The notes: generated by a model not told the origin, from the letters alone. A DNA stretch of 64,000 nt from Chryseobacterium sp. C-71 (GCF_020911865.1 NZ_CP087131.1:3534001-3598000); one strand, 5' to 3'; shown: positions 1-10,290, numbered from the stretch's first letter. Numbers and translations are program-made.

Positions 1-1294
1 CGATAATATTCCAACCTTTATTGATCAGAATATCTCTTTTAGAAGTGATGTTGGCGGCATATTGAGCTGGTGCTACCGTGCTTAAATTTATATTATTCGG
101 AGTATTAGGATTATCTGCCCATCCTGTGAGGGTCAAACTGTAATTATTGCAATCAATGGCAGTGTCTCTTAATAAAACATTCGCTTCTGTAAGTGAGCTT
201 AAGTTCCAGCTTGCTAAAGACTGATTAAATGATGAAGCACCATCAAATAAGTTAGACATTTTTATAACATTGCTAACGTTCCAAGAGTTTAAAGGTTGAT
301 TAAATTGAGTACTGAATGTAAAAACTCTGTTCATATTTGTTACATTGGAAGTGTTCCAATTATTTAGGGGCTGATTAAATAAAGAAGCGGAAAAGAACAT
401 ATTATGAATATTCTGTAAACTGGAAGTGTTCCAATTATCAAGTGGTTGGTTATAAGCTGAACAAAAAGCGAACATCCAGCTCATGTTTTTTACTTTAGAA
501 ACATCCCATGAATTTAAATTTTGATTAAAATTATTTCTTCCGGTAAACATATAGCTCAAGTCGGTTGCTGAAGATGTATCCCAAGAACTTAATTGAGTTG
601 GGTTGAAAGAAAATGTTGGTGGAGTGTAAATCGGTATGATGTGATGCTGTGCAAACATAAAACTGAAATTTTCTATTGTAGAAGTATCCCAATTCTGCAT
701 AGAATCAGCTCCCAGAAAACTGTTTGCAAAATAAAACATTAATGAAGCGTTCGTAACATTGGTGAGATTAGGAGAATCTGTAGCGGTAAGCACCATCCTT
801 TGACAATTTGCAAATGCTGCATTCATTGAAGTCCATGCTATATTTCCCCATTGTTCAATTATAAGTAATTTATCTGCACTTCCAAGCATTTGCAGGTTGG
901 GAACTTGTGTTTCAATAATAGGATTAAAAGTTTGATGTGAGGCAAACTTTATCTGTTGAAAGACACCATTACCATTAGAAACTTTTACACGGTATGTTGT
1001 ATTTAATCCGTCTTCTTTTGATGGGGTTCCAAAATCAATCAAAACCTGTCCGTTCGAAGTCACGTTGGTCATTGTTCCATTATGTTGCGGAAAGCCTATT
1101 TCTTCCCAACTTATGGTGTAATTTTGTCCGGTGCCGGGAAACCATATTTGATTTGAATTTGCCTGAAATGGTGCATTGACATTGAGAACCGGAGTAGTGA
1201 TGATGCCGGGTTGCCAAATCGTAATAAACTCATTCTGAGCTTTTGTAATTTGAAAGAAAAAAACGCATATAGCAATCAGTAATAAATTTCTCAT
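1..1294 (-). CDS. BspA-like surface protein with DUF285 repeats (C-terminus outside window)
   Basis: Reading leftwards from ATG at 1294 the frame is open to the window edge, so the 3' end is missing. The protein begins with a signal peptide ending in KAQ and an N-terminal beta-rich region. From about residue 200 it has tandem repeats of roughly 25 residues of the form FNQPLNxWNTSNVTNMxxMF, the BspA/DUF285 type of surface repeat. Such proteins are usually exported adhesins; in this phylum they often end in a T9SS sorting domain, which cannot be checked here. The signal peptide and repeats are seen directly; adhesion is inferred from the family. Confidence 0.8.
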   Translation of the reverse strand, partial: MRNLLLIAICVFFFQITKAQNEFITIWQPGIITTPVLNVNAPFQANSNQIWFPGTGQNYTISWEEIGFPQHNGTMTNVTSNGQVLIDFGTPSKEDGLNTTYRVKVSNGNGVFQQIKFASHQTFNPIIETQVPNLQMLGSADKLLIIEQWGNIAWTSMNAAFANCQRMVLTATDSPNLTNVTNASLMFYFANSFLGADSMQNWDTSTIENFSFMFAQHHIIPIYTPPTFSFNPTQLSSWDTSSATDLSYMFTGRNNFNQNLNSWDVSKVKNMSWMFAFCSAYNQPLDNWNTSSLQNIHNMFFSASLFNQPLNNWNTSNVTNMNRVFTFSTQFNQPLNSWNVSNVIKMSNLFDGASSFNQSLASWNLSSLTEANVLLRDTAIDCNNYSLTLTGWADNPNTPNNINLSTVAPAQYAANITSKRDILINKGWNII

Positions 1295-1494
1295 AAATAA
1301 TATTTGGGGGTTTGTATACAGAACAAATAATTAATAGACTTTCATTATATGTACTTACTTATAAAAGAATATTTGTTTATAAATTCTTAACAATAATAGA
1401 TTAGTTTTGAAATTTTCATAATATATTATTTTGTAAATATAATAAATTTTTCGACATGTCAATGTCTTGTGAAATAGATATTTTGAAACAAAAA

Positions 1495-1517
1495 ATGCTC
1501 ACCAATTAAGTGAGCAT
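1495..1517 (-). terminator. Rho-independent terminator of the YiaA-like gene
   Basis: ATGCTCAC and GTGAGCAT arms enclose a 7-nt loop and are followed on the minus strand by a T-run. The hairpin lies just after the stop codon at 1539. Confidence 0.75.
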
Positions 1518-1538
1518 CGTATCATTGATCTTACATGA

Positions 1539-1931
1539 TTAGTCTTCCATCATATTGTCTCTGGTGTTCTTCTGAACAGCAATTGCGCCAAAAAGAGCCA
1601 ATAAAAATGCAAAAGCATAAAAGCCTTTTTCACTAGGCAAAATGGTGGCATTAAACAAACCTACAGTTAACAAAACAATTGATGATAAAGTAGCAAACCA
1701 ACAGATTCCGTAATAGATATCGGTCACTTTGATGTTTTCCATTCTGTCTCGTACAGCTTTTTGTAAAGATACTACCGCAAATAATCCGTACAAGAGAATT
1801 ACAAAATAATATCCTTTCTCATTCAGCTGCATCTCTGCTCTTACAAGACCTACAATATACCCTATCATTCCTGCGCCCAAAGCGACCCACGAAGCTGCGA
1901 CAAACGCATTTGAAACTCCCTGTTTTTTCAT
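1539..1931 (-). CDS. YiaA/YiaB-family inner membrane protein
   Basis: 130 residues with four predicted membrane helices arranged as two copies of a two-helix unit (about residues 8-60 and 70-122). Each unit ends in a charged Q-K-x-x-R-D-x-M segment, as in the YiaAB two-helix domain. The family is an integral inner membrane protein of unknown role, linked in enterobacteria to stress-induced expression. It stands alone, with its own terminator. The duplication suggests an internal repeat origin. Confidence 0.8.
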   Translation of the reverse strand: MKKQGVSNAFVAASWVALGAGMIGYIVGLVRAEMQLNEKGYYFVILLYGLFAVVSLQKAVRDRMENIKVTDIYYGICWFATLSSIVLLTVGLFNATILPSEKGFYAFAFLLALFGAIAVQKNTRDNMMED

Positions 1932-2134
1932 TGTTTATGTTTTTAATGTTTAATTCATCCAAATATATTATTTTTTTGTGAATGACTGTTGATTAAATAT
2001 AAACTTTGTCACTCTATCTGGAAAATGATGAGTTAAAATTACTTTCTGAAGAAATTTAGTAAAGAAATTAACTGATTAATTAAATAACAATGTGAAATTA
2101 CCCTTATCTGGGGTGGAGAAATATTAAACAATAA

Positions 2135-2941
2135 TTATTGAACAATGTACTCGTAATTATATTTTACATAATTAGTGCCACTTGTAGTTTTCCCAACAAC
2201 TTGAATAGGTAATTGTGCGCTGTTATACTGAATTTCATAAATGACTTGCTGATTCTGTACCCAATTGCCTGAACTGTCTTTATAACTAATTCTTTCTGAA
2301 GAATAATTGTTTTTACTTAAAGGGTATGCTCCACCCATCATTATTCTGAAATATTTGTTGGTAAAAGTAAATGGATTCATTTGATTATCATATAAATATT
2401 CGCGCTTCCTGCTCGAAGAAAAAGTGCCTCCAGTTTCAGATGTTTCTACGGTGATGTTTTCTCCGTTGTATGTATATAAAGAGATACTCGGATTGGAACA
2501 GTTTGCTGATTGACATTGAGTGGAAGTAACCACCTTGCCATTATCATAAGTATAAGTGATGGTTCTATTGAAGTCTGGATTACTGTAAATTGCCTTAGTA
2601 TTCTGGAGTTCGTTATTAGCATAGGTATACAGTAAATAATACTCTAAAGTTCCCGCAGAATTATAGTAATTTATTTTTGAAGGTTTTCCGGCTGTATCGT
2701 ACTCGAAAATTGAAGTTCTTCCTTCAGATATCATTTTGGATAAATCTCCCTGATTATTGTAAGTGAAATTTGCAACAGTTGTTTGAGGATTTGCAGGATT
2801 GTCATAATACACTGTAGTGACTTTGCTCAACAATATCCTTTGTTCCACAGGATCAGTAATAAATTCAATTTCATCTTCACTTTCGCAGCTGTTTAGGAAT
2901 AAAACTGAACTCATTAAACTAAGGACAAAAAGCTTTCTCAT
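2135..2941 (-). CDS. Hypothetical lipoprotein with YD/RHS-like repeats
   Basis: 268 residues. The first 19 residues form a lipoprotein signal with lipobox LNSC and Cys19, so it is probably anchored in an outer membrane leaflet. The body has repeated Y-x-Y-(D/N)-x-x-G strand motifs (for example FEYDTAGKPSKINYYN and YTYDNGKVV), resembling the beta-repeats of RHS/YD proteins seen in small Bacteroidota lipoproteins. No enzyme motif is visible. It is monocistronic, separated from ahcY upstream by a strong terminator. Function unknown. Confidence 0.7.
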   Translation of the reverse strand: MRKLFVLSLMSSVLFLNSCESEDEIEFITDPVEQRILLSKVTTVYYDNPANPQTTVANFTYNNQGDLSKMISEGRTSIFEYDTAGKPSKINYYNSAGTLEYYLLYTYANNELQNTKAIYSNPDFNRTITYTYDNGKVVTSTQCQSANCSNPSISLYTYNGENITVETSETGGTFSSSRKREYLYDNQMNPFTFTNKYFRIMMGGAYPLSKNNYSSERISYKDSSGNWVQNQQVIYEIQYNSAQLPIQVVGKTTSGTNYVKYNYEYIVQ

Positions 2942-3004
2942 TTTTAAATTTTAATTGTTCAAAAATAAGAATTCCTTATTGAGATTGAAAAGAATTGACA
3001 ATAA

Positions 3005-3035
3005 AAAATCCCACTATTTTGAATAATGGGATTTT
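3005..3035 (-). terminator. Terminator of ahcY
   Basis: Two 14-nt arms with one mismatch (3005-3018 and 3022-3035) and a 3-nt loop lie just downstream of the ahcY stop, with a T-run on the minus strand. Confidence 0.75.
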
Positions 3036-3080
3036 CTTTTATATGAGATGCTTCAACAAGCTCAACATGACAATAATTAT

Positions 3081-4397
3081 TTAGTATCTGTAATACTCAG
3101 GCTTGTATGGTCCTTTCACATCTACACCAATATATTCAGCTTGTTCAGTAGAAAGTACTTCTAGCTCAACGCTTAGTTTTTTAAGGTGTAAAGCCGCTAC
3201 TTTTTCATCTAAATGCTTAGGCAACATATAAACTTCATTTCCGTAAGCTTCAGAATTAGTCCAAAGTTCAATTTGAGCTAAAGTTTGGTTAGAGAAAGAG
3301 TTAGACATTACAAAACTTGGGTGACCAGTAGCACAACCAAGGTTTACCAATCTACCTTCTGCAAGGATGATCACTTCTTTACCTTCTTCCAAAGTATAGA
3401 TGTCAACTTGTGGCTTCACTTCAGATTTTGTGTGACCATAGTTTTCGTTCAACCAAGCCATATCGATTTCGTTATCGAAGTGACCTATGTTACAAACGAT
3501 TGCTTTATCTTTTAATTTTAAGAAATGCTCTTTTCTTACGATGTTGAAGTTACCAGTTGTAGTGATTACAATATCTGCGTTATCAACTACAGTATCTAAT
3601 CTTTTTACTTCAAAACCGTCCATTGCAGCTTGTAAAGCACAAATTGGATCAATTTCAGTTACAGTAACGATAGAACCAGCACCTCTGAAAGAAGCGGCAG
3701 TACCTTTACCAACGTCACCGTATCCGCAAACTACAACTCTTTTACCAGCCAACATAATGTCTGTAGCTCTTCTTACAGCATCTACTGCAGATTCTTTACA
3801 TCCGTATTTGTTGTCAAACTTAGATTTTGTCACTGAATCATTTACATTGATTGCAGGCATTACCAAAGTTCCGTTTTTCATTCTTTCGTACAATCTGTGA
3901 ACTCCTGTAGTTGTTTCTTCAGAAAGTCCTTTGATGTCTTTTGTAAATTCAGGGTATCTGTCAAAAACCATGTTTGTCAAATCACCACCATCATCCAAAA
4001 TCATGTTTAATGGCTTTCTGTCTTCACCGAAGAATAAAGTCTGCTCGATACACCAGTCAAATTCTTCTTCGTTAAGACCTTTCCAAGCGTAAACCGGAAT
4101 TCCTGCAGCAGCAATAGCAGCAGCAGCGTGATCCTGAGTAGAGAAAATATTACAAGAAGACCAAGTAACTTCAGCTCCAAGAGCAACTAATGTTTCGATC
4201 AAAACAGCAGTCTGAATCGTCATGTGAAGACATCCTGCAATTCTTGCTCCTTTAAGCGGTTGAGATGGACCATATTCTTCACGAATAGACATCAAACCAG
4301 GCATTTCAGCTTCTGCCAAAGTAATTTCTTTTCTTCCCCATTCTGCAAGGGTGATATCCTTAACTTTATAAGGAACGTATTGTGTTGTAGTACTCAT
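3081..4397 (-). CDS. ahcY: Adenosylhomocysteinase (S-adenosyl-L-homocysteine hydrolase)
   Basis: 438 residues, the usual length for the bacterial enzyme. It hydrolyses S-adenosylhomocysteine reversibly to adenosine and homocysteine, removing the product inhibitor of SAM-dependent methyltransferases. The NAD-binding fold is seen as [19 protein letters not shown] around residue 222. The family signatures [14 protein letters not shown] (near residue 82) and the C-terminal KPEYYRY tail are present. A TAnnTTTG box (4433-4440, minus strand) lies about 35 nt before the start. The gene is single and bounded by a terminator. Confidence 0.97.
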   Translation of the reverse strand: MSTTTQYVPYKVKDITLAEWGRKEITLAEAEMPGLMSIREEYGPSQPLKGARIAGCLHMTIQTAVLIETLVALGAEVTWSSCNIFSTQDHAAAAIAAAGIPVYAWKGLNEEEFDWCIEQTLFFGEDRKPLNMILDDGGDLTNMVFDRYPEFTKDIKGLSEETTTGVHRLYERMKNGTLVMPAINVNDSVTKSKFDNKYGCKESAVDAVRRATDIMLAGKRVVVCGYGDVGKGTAASFRGAGSIVTVTEIDPICALQAAMDGFEVKRLDTVVDNADIVITTTGNFNIVRKEHFLKLKDKAIVCNIGHFDNEIDMAWLNENYGHTKSEVKPQVDIYTLEEGKEVIILAEGRLVNLGCATGHPSFVMSNSFSNQTLAQIELWTNSEAYGNEVYMLPKHLDEKVAALHLKKLSVELEVLSTEQAEYIGVDVKGPYKPEYYRY

Positions 4398-4560
4398 ATA
4401 TAATGAATGATTTTAAATTCAAATTATTACAGTGCAAAATTACAACATATAATTTAGATAAAAAAACAAGCTTTAACTTTACAAATATGAGATTTCACAG
4501 TCTTAATTTTATTTATTTTAATTCTAAATAATGTATTTTTACTGGAAATAAATCTTTATT

Positions 4561-5085
4561 ATGAATCATACTCAGGAAGAAGCTCAAAGACAGGCTAAAC
4601 CTTTGGCTCCAAAAGTGAAAGAACTGATTGCAAGAGCCCAAAGTGTTATTTTGGCAACTGTAGATGCAGAAGGGACTCCAAACTCAAGCTATGCCCCGTT
4701 TGTACAAGTTGATAACTCTTTTTATATATTAGTGTCTTTCATGGCGAAGCACACAAGAAACCTTTCTGAAGGACGAAAAACTTCAATCATGTTTATCGAA
4801 GATGAGTCTGCTACAAAACAAATCTATGCTCGTGAGAGATTAACCATCGAAGCCTCAACTTCTCAAATCGAAAGAGATTCTGAAACGTGGAGTACAGTGA
4901 TTAGTCAATTAAAAGAAACTCACGGTAAGGTTGTGGAAGTAATTTCTGAAATGAAAGATTTTATTTTAATTGCTTTAACTCCTGTAAAAGGTGCTTACGT
5001 AAACGGTTTCGGAAGTGCTTATTTTGTAGATGCAAATCTTGAAATCATGGAACACAGAAATGACCAGAATCACCAGCCGAAATAA
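4561..5085 (+). CDS. HugZ-family / pyridoxamine 5'-phosphate oxidase-like split-barrel protein
   Basis: 174 residues with a single flavin-reductase-like split barrel: an N-terminal helix, then AQSVILATVDAEGTPNSSYAPFV, which is characteristic of the HugZ/HutZ branch. The C-terminal segment GAYVNGFGSAYFV followed by a His-containing tail is also typical; HugZ binds and degrades haem with C-terminal His residues. The likely role is haem utilisation or haem handling, but PNPOx-like proteins of this length also bind FMN or F420. No haem transport genes are adjacent. A terminator follows at 5167-5198. Confidence 0.75.
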   Translation: MNHTQEEAQRQAKPLAPKVKELIARAQSVILATVDAEGTPNSSYAPFVQVDNSFYILVSFMAKHTRNLSEGRKTSIMFIEDESATKQIYARERLTIEASTSQIERDSETWSTVISQLKETHGKVVEVISEMKDFILIALTPVKGAYVNGFGSAYFVDANLEIMEHRNDQNHQPK

Positions 5086-5166
5086 TTTTCAGCTACAATT
5101 TGGATGAACGAATATGTATTCATATTTATTCTTCCATTCCAGTTTTAATTAGAATTAAATTAATAG

Positions 5167-5198
5167 AAACCTCATAGACTTCCCAAGCTATGAGGTTT
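5167..5198 (+). terminator. Terminator after the HugZ-like gene
   Basis: AAACCTCATAG and CTATGAGGTTT arms with a 10-nt loop are followed by a T-run. Confidence 0.8.
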
Positions 5199-5286
5199 TT
5201 TTATGATTAAAATGAGATTCTGTTAAACTCTAATAGAAGGCGACTATTCATTTGATAAAGTAGCTCGGTATCTATTTTAAAAATAT

Positions 5287-5294
5287 TATTTTTG
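5287..5294 (+). promoter_or_regulatory. Candidate -7 promoter box of aguBA
   Basis: TATTTTTG fits the Bacteroidota TAnnTTTG box, 19 nt before the aguB start. No clear TTTG -33 element lies at the usual distance. Confidence 0.4.
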
Positions 5295-5313
5295 TACCAT
5301 AAAAATTCAAAAC

Positions 5314-6189
5314 ATGTCAAAAGTAAAAATAGGTACTGTTCAGATGTCTTGTGTTGCAGATAAGCAGGAAAATCTGAATAAGGCCATCGAAAAAATAAGA
5401 GAAGCCGCAGCGAAAGGTGCACAGATTGTCTGTTTACAAGAATTATTCACTTCGCTTTATTTTTGTGATGTAGAAGATTACGATAATTTTGATTTGGCTG
5501 AGGCTATTCCTGGGCCTTCTACAGAAGCACTTGCACCGGTTGCAAAAGAGTTGGGTGTAGTGATTATTGCTTCCCTTTTCGAAAAGCGTGCTCAAGGTTT
5601 ATACCATAATACTACGGCTGTTATTGATGCAGACGGAACTTATTTAGGAAAATACCGTAAAATGCACATTCCGGATGATCCTGCGTTTTATGAAAAATTT
5701 TATTTTACGCCCGGAGATTTAGGATACAAAATTTTCCCTACAAAATTTGGAAAAGTGGGCGTTCTAATCTGCTGGGATCAATGGTATCCTGAAGCTTCAA
5801 GAATTACTGCTTTAATGGGAGCCGATATTATGTTTTATCCTACTGCAATCGGTTGGGATACTACGCAGGATGAAGAAACCAATCAGGATCAATACAATGC
5901 ATGGCAGACAATTCAGCGTTCTCATTCGGTTGCCAACGGACTTCCTGTAGTTTCTGTAAACAGAGTGGGATTTGAACAGGATGGCGCAATGAAATTCTGG
6001 GGCGGAAGTTTTGTAACCAATGCACAAGGTAAGTTGTTGTACCTAGGTTCTCACGATCAGGAAGAAGTGGCTGTAACGGAAGTAGATTTGGCTCAAACCG
6101 ATTATATGAGAAAACATTGGCCATTCCTTCGTGACAGAAGAATTGAAACTTATTCGCCGATTACCAAACGTTTTATTGACGAAGACTAA
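5314..6189 (+). CDS. aguB: N-carbamoylputrescine amidase
   Basis: 291 residues of the nitrilase superfamily. The catalytic triad is visible as Glu43 (CLQELF), Lys116 (YRKMHIP) and Cys153 (LICWDQWYPEASR). The enzyme converts N-carbamoylputrescine to putrescine, CO2 and ammonia, the last step of the plant-type agmatine route to polyamines. The stop codon overlaps the aguA start by one base (TAATG), so the two are translationally coupled and the pairing supports the specific assignment over other nitrilase-like amidases. Confidence 0.95.
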   Translation: MSKVKIGTVQMSCVADKQENLNKAIEKIREAAAKGAQIVCLQELFTSLYFCDVEDYDNFDLAEAIPGPSTEALAPVAKELGVVIIASLFEKRAQGLYHNTTAVIDADGTYLGKYRKMHIPDDPAFYEKFYFTPGDLGYKIFPTKFGKVGVLICWDQWYPEASRITALMGADIMFYPTAIGWDTTQDEETNQDQYNAWQTIQRSHSVANGLPVVSVNRVGFEQDGAMKFWGGSFVTNAQGKLLYLGSHDQEEVAVTEVDLAQTDYMRKHWPFLRDRRIETYSPITKRFIDED

Positions 6190-7241
6190 TGACAGAGCAA
6201 AATAAAACACCCAAACAAATGGGTTACCGTTTTCCTGCAGAATGGGAAGAGCACGAAGCAACCTGGTTGTCTTGGCCTCACAAAGAAGAATCTTGGCCTG
6301 ATAAATTGCAGGAAATATACCCAAACTATGCTGAATTTATCAAAATTATTTCTCAGGATGAATTTGTGAGAATTAATGTGAAAGACGAAGAGATGAGAAA
6401 ATTTGCGATGGATTGCATTATGCAGGCCGGAGCAAAATTAGAAAATATCGAATTTTATTTTCACGAAACCAACGATGCATGGTGTAGAGATCACGGTCCT
6501 GCGTTTTTAATCAATAAGGATGCAGAAGAACAAAAAATCATTTTAGATTGGGGTTTCAACGCATGGGGCGGAAAATATCCTCCATTCGAACTGGATGATG
6601 TGATTCCTACAAAAATAGCTGCGGAGTTTGATCTTCCTGTTATTTATCCGGGAATCATCATGGAAGGTGGTTCGGTAGAATTTAACGGAAAAGGAACGAT
6701 TTTAACCTCAAAATCTTGTTTACTTAATAAAAACAGAAACCCGCATTTGTCACAAGAAGAAGTGGAGCAGTATCTGAAAGATTTCTACTGTGTAGAACAA
6801 ATTCTTTGGGTAGAAGACGGGATTATTGGTGACGATACCGATGGCCACGTAGATGATACCATCAGATTTGTGAATGAAAATACGGTTCTTACCGTTGTAG
6901 AAGATAATGTAGAAGATGAAAATTACGAAATTCTTCAGACCAATCTGAGACAGTTAAAAGAAATGCGTTTGCCGGACGGAACTCCTTTAAATATTATAGA
7001 ACTTCCGATGCCGGATCCTGTAATCTGGGAAGATCAGCGCTTGCCGGCGTCGTATGCCAATTTTTATATTGCCAACAAATCGGTAATTGTTCCTACTTAC
7101 AGATGTGAGAAAGATCAGATCGCTTTAGATATTATTCAAAACTGTTTTCCTGACAGAAAAGTTGTTGGGATAGATTCTACGGATATTATTTGGGGATTGG
7201 GAAGCTTTCACTGTTTAAGCCAACAGGAACCTTTAGTGTAA
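6189..7241 (+). CDS. aguA: Agmatine deiminase
   Basis: 350 residues of the Porphyromonas-type peptidyl-arginine deiminase / agmatine deiminase family. The nucleophile Cys342 sits in GLGSFHCLSQQEP at the C-terminus. Other family motifs are NDAWCRDHGPAF, EGGSVEFNGKGT and DGHVDDTIRF. It converts agmatine to N-carbamoylputrescine and ammonia, feeding aguB directly upstream. The start overlaps the aguB stop by one base. A strong hairpin at 7297-7341 ends the operon. Confidence 0.95.
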   Translation: MTEQNKTPKQMGYRFPAEWEEHEATWLSWPHKEESWPDKLQEIYPNYAEFIKIISQDEFVRINVKDEEMRKFAMDCIMQAGAKLENIEFYFHETNDAWCRDHGPAFLINKDAEEQKIILDWGFNAWGGKYPPFELDDVIPTKIAAEFDLPVIYPGIIMEGGSVEFNGKGTILTSKSCLLNKNRNPHLSQEEVEQYLKDFYCVEQILWVEDGIIGDDTDGHVDDTIRFVNENTVLTVVEDNVEDENYEILQTNLRQLKEMRLPDGTPLNIIELPMPDPVIWEDQRLPASYANFYIANKSVIVPTYRCEKDQIALDIIQNCFPDRKVVGIDSTDIIWGLGSFHCLSQQEPLV

Positions 7242-7296
7242 ATTGATCTCAGATTGATGAATTGATTCATCAGTTGAGAATAAAACAATATTTATA

Positions 7297-7341
7297 AAAA
7301 ACCATTACAACAAAAAAATATTTTCAGTTGTAATGGTTTTT
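7297..7341 (+). terminator. Terminator of the aguBA operon
   Basis: Perfect 15-nt arms (7297-7311 and 7327-7341), A-rich on the left and T-rich on the right, close a 15-nt loop. Confidence 0.85.
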
Positions 7342-7421
7342 ATTTTGTCAGATATTTTTACGCAACCTTATCAGTAAAAACTTCCTCTATTTTTATTACT
7401 TTTACTTTTTAAATCAAAATC

Positions 7422-8036
7422 ATGCCTCTTTACAGAGATTTTTCCGACGACGTTGCAACTATTCTTATCTGGAAATATGAGGAAGGAGAAGAACTAAACC
7501 CTGATGAATTTCTGGAGCCGGAGAATGTTGAAAAAGTAAAAGATTATCATCCTAAAAAGCTTTTGGAAGTTTTGATGGTGAGAAAACTTTTGAAAAGCCT
7601 GAAGCCCAACTCTAAAATTCTTTATAAAGATAGAGAGCCTTTTCTTTCCCCAAAAGATGCTGAGATTTCGATTACCCATTCTTTTCCGTTTGCAGCAATT
7701 GCCATTTCAAAAAATAAAATCGGAATTGATATTGAAAAATTTAATCCTAAAATTTTAAGAGTTATCGATAAATTCACCTATGAAAATGAAAGAGGATTTA
7801 TTCCTTTCGATAATGAAGTGACTTTTTATACGATTATCTGGAGTGTGAAAGAAAGTATGTACAAAATTCACCATTCAAAACACTGGTCACTGAAAAAACA
7901 TTATGAGGTGAAACCTTTTGAGCTTAAACATCTTTTTGATATCAGTTGCAGAGTGCATGATGATCAGTTTTCTGACGAGTTGAAAGCCCGCGTGAAATTC
8001 TTTGACGATTACTGCTTTACGATTGTGGAGGAGTAA
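7422..8036 (+). CDS. 4'-phosphopantetheinyl transferase superfamily protein
   Basis: 204 residues. The Mg-binding and CoA-binding motifs are visible as IGIDIEKFNPKI (about residues 105-116) and WSVKESMYKI (about 143-152), preceded by SITHSFPFAAIAIS. The enzyme moves the phosphopantetheine arm of CoA to a serine of an acyl or peptidyl carrier protein. It is of the Sfp-like rather than short AcpS type by length, so it may serve secondary lipid, pigment or peptide carriers. Its last 20 bases overlap the convergent FUSC gene. Confidence 0.85.
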   Translation: MPLYRDFSDDVATILIWKYEEGEELNPDEFLEPENVEKVKDYHPKKLLEVLMVRKLLKSLKPNSKILYKDREPFLSPKDAEISITHSFPFAAIAISKNKIGIDIEKFNPKILRVIDKFTYENERGFIPFDNEVTFYTIIWSVKESMYKIHHSKHWSLKKHYEVKPFELKHLFDISCRVHDDQFSDELKARVKFFDDYCFTIVEE

Positions 8037-10278
8037 TTTCTTCTTTTCTGTATTTTTCAATCACCTTTCTCTGTTCTTTAGCGACGTCATAGATTAGTTC
8101 CAACACATCATGAATGTTTTTCAACTCAGTTAAATGGGAAATTTTATTAGGATCTCTAGTGTCGTAATGCTCTTTTTCCAGAAGTTCAGTTTTTCTCTGA
8201 AGAATAAGATTTTCTATAGAAGAATCTTCAGGTTCGAGACGGCTGTCCATTCTCAGAGTTTCTGTGATTTTGTCTCCGTTTAGAATGGCCGACACCTGAT
8301 TCATTTCAGATTCTATTTTTTTGCTCCAGCTTTCAGAGTCTATTTCAGGGTAGTCGTGATTCCCTTTGGCATATTGTGATAACGAAGCGGTATAAGCAGT
8401 AATCAAATGTGAAGTTGCAACGAACTGATGTACCACTTCCAGTTTTTTCTGCTGATTTTTAGGATCAGAAATCATTCGCTGAAAATTGTCCGAAAGATTG
8501 GCGAGTGAGATAATGGCATTTTTACGTTTCACTTTATAATCTTCAATATCAAAATTTTCATTCAAAAATTTAGACATTACACTGTGGAAATAGGTAAGAT
8601 TAGATTCCGCAGATTTTTTCATTAAATCTAAATTCTGCGTATGCTCCCAAACCGGAAGCACAATATAGGAAACTAAAAAAGCGATAATTCCTGCGATAAT
8701 GGTATCTACAATTCTATCCTTAAAAATAACATTGACGTTTCCCGGATTTAAAAAATTAAAACTCATAAAAACATACATCGTCATGAAAAGAACTGCCCAA
8801 AAATATCGTCCTTTCAGAAAGCTGAAACATAAAATCATGCTCACCAACAGAATCGCAAAAAGAATCGCATTGATATGAATGTAGTATAAAATAACATAAG
8901 CGATCACTGCACCTGCAACTGTACCGTAGAAACGCAGAAGATTTCTTTGTTTGGTAATCGAGTAGGCGGGTTTTAAAATAGCAACAATCGTGATTAAAAT
9001 CCAATAGGTATGCCCGATTACTAAAAACGGAAGTTGAGAAACGAGATATCCCAGCAATAAGGCGATGGTAATTCTGATCGCATGACGAAAATGTGATGAG
9101 GTTAAAGAAATATTGCTTCTTAAAACTTTAAAATTTATCTTTTCTTCGTTCGGCATAAATTTTTTCAAATCTAAACCTGTAGAAAGACTTTTTGCCAATT
9201 TTACGTTTTGAGCAAATACTTTATATATTTCGTTGATTTCCTTTGTAATCTCATTGATACGCATCATGATTTGTCTCAAAATCATAAAATTTTCGAGCGT
9301 ATCAGGATTCATTTCTTTATTTCTTAATTCAAAATAATGAACATTCAAATCTTGTGACCGAGCTTCCAGATTAAAGACAGGTTTTGCACGGGTGCTACTT
9401 TGTAAAGAAATTCCGATGTTGGCGATTTCTTCAGAAAGTATATTTAAATAATCATGAATTTTAACCAAAATCGTAGAGTCTTCGAAACTTTGCTGGAGCT
9501 TTTTGTAATCGCTTTCCGAAGTCATTAATTTCTCGTGCAAGTCCATTGAATTCAAAAACGTAAGCATCAGTAATCTGCTGATGGTTGTAGATTCGTTGAC
9601 GATAGTTCTTGTTTTGAAAACTGTTTCTCTCGTTTCTTCCTGCAGATTTTTAATCTCAATTTGTTTAGCAATAATCTGTAAACTTAGCCTGTCAAAATCA
9701 GGATTTTTCTGATAATAATTTGCTTTTATTTTAAGGAATTCTGCGAGCTGAAGATAGTTTTCACCAATCATCTGACTGGCGAGTTTATATGGCTGAATGG
9801 TTGTTACAATTAAGAAAATCAATAAAAACCAAATACATCCTGAAGCAAAAATTAAAAGACTTTTCAGGATATTAACTCCGGTAAGATGTCCGTCGATAAA
9901 GATGGCAAGAACAACCAAAGCTAACGATCCTACGGCGGCAAGTCTTTGTCCGTAGACACCAATTAACGAAAAGAACATTCCGAAAGCGATGATTTCTAAA
10001 ATAACCAACGGAATAATGCCTTTTACCAAACTTGCAATCGCTGAAACAATCACGAAACAGAAAATGGCAAACGTTAATGAATTTCGTCTTCTTATAAAAG
10101 GACCTGGTTGATCGGTGAGTGCTACGAAGCTTGTACCTAAAGGAAAAAGAAAATATTCTTTAAGCAAACCAAAATAGGAGAGAACCAAACACGGAATAAC
10201 CGTTGCTAATGTAATTCTTATGGAAGAATAAACATATTGGCTGGTAACGATTTTTTTTAGCTCCGAAGAATAATTCAT
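8017..10278 (-). CDS. FUSC-family membrane protein (YccS/YhfK-like)
   Basis: 753 residues with two blocks of membrane helices (about residues 15-170 and 400-540). Each block is followed by a long helical cytoplasmic region, the layout of the fusaric-acid-resistance/YccS family. The family is thought to export aromatic or other toxic acids, but the substrate here is unknown. The TATTTTTG box at 10283-10290 lies only 4 nt before the ATG, suggesting a leaderless transcript. The 3' end overlaps the phosphopantetheinyl transferase by 20 bp, tail to tail. Confidence 0.85.
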   Translation of the reverse strand: MNYSSELKKIVTSQYVYSSIRITLATVIPCLVLSYFGLLKEYFLFPLGTSFVALTDQPGPFIRRRNSLTFAIFCFVIVSAIASLVKGIIPLVILEIIAFGMFFSLIGVYGQRLAAVGSLALVVLAIFIDGHLTGVNILKSLLIFASGCIWFLLIFLIVTTIQPYKLASQMIGENYLQLAEFLKIKANYYQKNPDFDRLSLQIIAKQIEIKNLQEETRETVFKTRTIVNESTTISRLLMLTFLNSMDLHEKLMTSESDYKKLQQSFEDSTILVKIHDYLNILSEEIANIGISLQSSTRAKPVFNLEARSQDLNVHYFELRNKEMNPDTLENFMILRQIMMRINEITKEINEIYKVFAQNVKLAKSLSTGLDLKKFMPNEEKINFKVLRSNISLTSSHFRHAIRITIALLLGYLVSQLPFLVIGHTYWILITIVAILKPAYSITKQRNLLRFYGTVAGAVIAYVILYYIHINAILFAILLVSMILCFSFLKGRYFWAVLFMTMYVFMSFNFLNPGNVNVIFKDRIVDTIIAGIIAFLVSYIVLPVWEHTQNLDLMKKSAESNLTYFHSVMSKFLNENFDIEDYKVKRKNAIISLANLSDNFQRMISDPKNQQKKLEVVHQFVATSHLITAYTASLSQYAKGNHDYPEIDSESWSKKIESEMNQVSAILNGDKITETLRMDSRLEPEDSSIENLILQRKTELLEKEHYDTRDPNKISHLTELKNIHDVLELIYDVAKEQRKVIEKYRKEEITPPQS

Positions 10279-10282
10279 TGTG

Positions 10283-10290
10283 CAAAAATA
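10283..10290 (-). promoter_or_regulatory. -7 promoter box abutting the FUSC start codon
   Basis: Minus-strand TATTTTTG followed by CACA and then ATG. The 4-nt gap places the expected transcription start at the start codon. Confidence 0.5.

Noticed and set aside
3487..3900. 137-codon + strand open frame opposite ahcY
   Set aside because: It is antisense to a strongly conserved gene and shows no family features.
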